A stretch of DNA of 6,863 nucleotides from Chlamydiia bacterium (GTDB lineage Bacteria; Chlamydiota; Chlamydiia; Chlamydiales; FEN-1388), in NCBI GenBank assembly GCA_028293095.1, contig JAQGPK010000224.1, forward strand, positions 1 to 6,863. Reading direction: 5' to 3'. A program made the translations under genes and the position numbers. The notes beneath the pieces are model-generated. The model made no database searches. It was given only the letters and a program-made list of their open reading frames with translations, and was not told the DNA's origin. Shown piece by piece: positions 5,676 through 6,863 of the stretch. Position 1 is the stretch's first letter. Every line of letters begins with the position of its first letter.

Positions 5676-6632
5676 TTACTCAAGAAGAATACAAGGCAGT
5701 GTATCTCCCCACTCCGCTTTCTTGGCAAAAGCGAAGAGATCCTTGTCTCGACGCGAAATGGTTTTTTGTTCAATAGTTGCATCATATGTACAGAGCGTTG
5801 TATGTACATGACCTGAGCGGTGGAGTGGAGCGCGGATAATTCTATCGTATGGCTCTTGAAAAATAGTCTCTGGAGTCATCACGATATAGGAGAATTTTTC
5901 ATCTTCAAAACCAAGAGTTGCGCCTTTGATATTTCTATGAAGACGGCTTCGCGGCAGACGAGTTGCAAAATGACACCAGTCTCCTGCCTGAATGGGACAG
6001 GAACGATTATGGGGGCAGGGAGCAACACAAGAGGCCCCTTTTTCTAGTAAGATTCTTCGAGCTGTAATAATGGTCTCATACCCACGTGGCGTACCGGGCT
6101 CCACGATAACAAGATGGCCTTTTGTCCTTGCAAGCGCAAATTCCACAACTTTACCAAAGAGCTGCGTTGGAAGCTCCCCTAAAGCATAAGAAATAGTTAC
6201 TAAATCAAATTTTTCAGCGGTTTCAAATGAATTGAGATCCGCCTGCAACCATGTTACAGTAGGATCGGGAATAATCTTTTTTCCCATATCAATAAAAATA
6301 GGGTCCCGCTCTACAAGCGTTGCTTTTATCTTCGTCTCAAACTGCGTGGTGGCTGCAAGAAAAGCGGTTCCTGGTCCTGCTCCTAAATCAAGCATGGTTT
6401 GCGGCGATCCCGGCACTCGTGAAAATACTTCAAGCAGGGCAGCATAGGTTGCGGGCAGACGGAAGCAAAGGTAGGCAAGATGCTCTTCAAAAGTTTTTAA
6501 GGGAGGTAAATTTGGCACCTTCTGACGATAAAAATCAGAGAGTTTTGTTGCAAAGGCAGAGAGTCTCTCTTGTGAGACCCCTCTCATCATGAGCTCAATT
6601 GCCTCCTGTGCATCATCTGGAACTGCGTTCAT
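5676..6632 (-). CDS. rsm22: Rsm22-family small-subunit ribosomal RNA methyltransferase-like protein
   Basis: This is a 318-residue member of the Rsm22 (PF09243; human METTL17) family, SAM-fold proteins linked to small ribosomal subunit assembly. Visible parts: LPATYAALLEVF (59-70), SAM motif I LDLGAGPGTA (81-90), acidic E108 in LVERD, YALGEL (149-154), EPGTPRG (178-184). A four-cysteine cluster follows, C202-x3-C206-x5-C212-x7-C220, in CVAPCPHNRSCP…DWCHF. In METTL17 and yeast Rsm22 the equivalent cysteines bind a [4Fe-4S] cluster; whether these proteins still methylate RNA is uncertain. ATG 6632 has AAGG 4 bases ahead, and the nqrF stop lies 12 bases upstream, so nqrF and rsm22 form one transcript. 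A second, decayed copy of its 3' end lies at 4350-4478. No clear terminator follows; the MITE-like element starts about 110 bases downstream. Confidence 0.93.
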   Translation of the reverse strand: MNAVPDDAQEAIELMMRGVSQERLSAFATKLSDFYRQKVPNLPPLKTFEEHLAYLCFRLPATYAALLEVFSRVPGSPQTMLDLGAGPGTAFLAATTQFETKIKATLVERDPIFIDMGKKIIPDPTVTWLQADLNSFETAEKFDLVTISYALGELPTQLFGKVVEFALARTKGHLVIVEPGTPRGYETIITARRILLEKGASCVAPCPHNRSCPIQAGDWCHFATRLPRSRLHRNIKGATLGFEDEKFSYIVMTPETIFQEPYDRIIRAPLHRSGHVHTTLCTYDATIEQKTISRRDKDLFAFAKKAEWGDTLPCILLE

Positions 6633-6644
6633 AAAGCCTTATCA

Positions 6645-6863
6645 CTAACTACCAAAGTCATCAAGAACAATACTTTCTCGAGGAACGCCATAATCATCTA
6701 GAAGTTTGAGAATCGCTTTATTATGAAGTGGAGGACCACAGACATAGTAGAGCGCCTCTTCAGGAGCATCCAACTTCTTTAGTTGAGCTGCTTCAAAAGC
6801 ACGGAAGAGAAAGTTTGTTTTGAGAGGATCTTTAGCTGGCCATCCAAGTTGAATATCTTCTGG
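6645..6863 (-). CDS. nqrF: Na+-translocating NADH:quinone reductase subunit F, C-terminal end (partial)
   Basis: Only the last 72 codons and the TAG are in the window. The fragment (starting PEDIQLGWPAKDPL) contains the ferredoxin-reductase-type NAD-binding end: FLFRAFEAAQL, YYVCGPPLHNKAILKLLDDYGV and the diagnostic terminal SIVLDDFGS. NqrF is the NADH-oxidising subunit of the Na+-NQR complex in the inner membrane; it passes electrons through FAD and a 2Fe-2S centre, which lie outside this window. The YYVCGPPLHN…LDDFGS ending is close to what I remember of chlamydial Nqr6 and is one basis for the phylum guess. It is followed after 12 bases by rsm22. Confidence 0.95.
   Translation of the reverse strand, partial: PEDIQLGWPAKDPLKTNFLFRAFEAAQLKKLDAPEEALYYVCGPPLHNKAILKLLDDYGVPRESIVLDDFGS

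Noticed and set aside
5820..6592. Several plus-strand frames opposite rsm22
   Set aside because: All are shadows of the well-supported Rsm22 coding sequence.
1..6863. CRISPR array, tRNA or rRNA genes, toxin-antitoxin pair, phage genes
   Set aside because: No regularly spaced direct repeats, no cloverleaf-like sequence, and no small paired frames of that kind were seen on either strand.

Overview
The window looks like chromosomal DNA of an AT-rich, Gram-negative, host-associated bacterium, most likely a Chlamydiota member of the amoeba-associated (environmental) type. This rests on the C-terminus of NqrF (Na+-translocating NADH:quinone reductase, chlamydial-looking ending), a bacterial Rsm22-type rRNA methyltransferase, a complete glutamine-dependent NAD synthetase (absent from pathogenic Chlamydia as far as I know, but present in environmental relatives), and a Ser/Asn-rich protein carrying a textbook eukaryotic-type ubiquitin-interacting motif. 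The assignment to phylum is inference from protein resemblance; no search could be run.

Layout. Positions 1-490 (minus) hold the N-terminal part of a signal-peptide-bearing DUF6492-like glycosyltransferase. A 455-base divergent gap (491-945) follows, with an imperfect hairpin and a possible gene remnant. Next is a plus-strand GT32/OCH1-like glycosyltransferase with a signal peptide (946-1809). It converges on a minus-strand pair: nadE (2675-4318) followed 16 bases downstream by a membrane-anchored class I methyltransferase (1969-2658). Upstream of nadE lies a decayed copy of the 3' end of rsm22 (about 4350-4478). Then comes the putative effector with a ubiquitin-interacting motif (4512-5327), a short inverted-repeat element of MITE type (about 5437-5562), the intact rsm22 (5676-6632), and the 3' end of nqrF (6645-6863). 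Everything from nqrF down to the methyltransferase is on the minus strand.

How the pieces fit. nqrF-rsm22 and nadE-methyltransferase look like two short housekeeping-type operons. The effector-like gene and the MITE-like element sit exactly between an intact rsm22 and a degenerate second rsm22 3' end. This is the signature expected if a cassette entered at the rsm22 3' end, or if a local duplication was later filled. The other side of the window is a set of exported sugar-transfer enzymes plus an anchored methyltransferase, all predicted to act outside the cytoplasm.

The most exciting item is the 271-residue protein at 4512-5327. It has an N-terminal ubiquitin-interacting motif, two exact DWTNVAL repeats 41 residues apart, two serine runs written with mixed codons, and a C-terminal domain I do not recognise.
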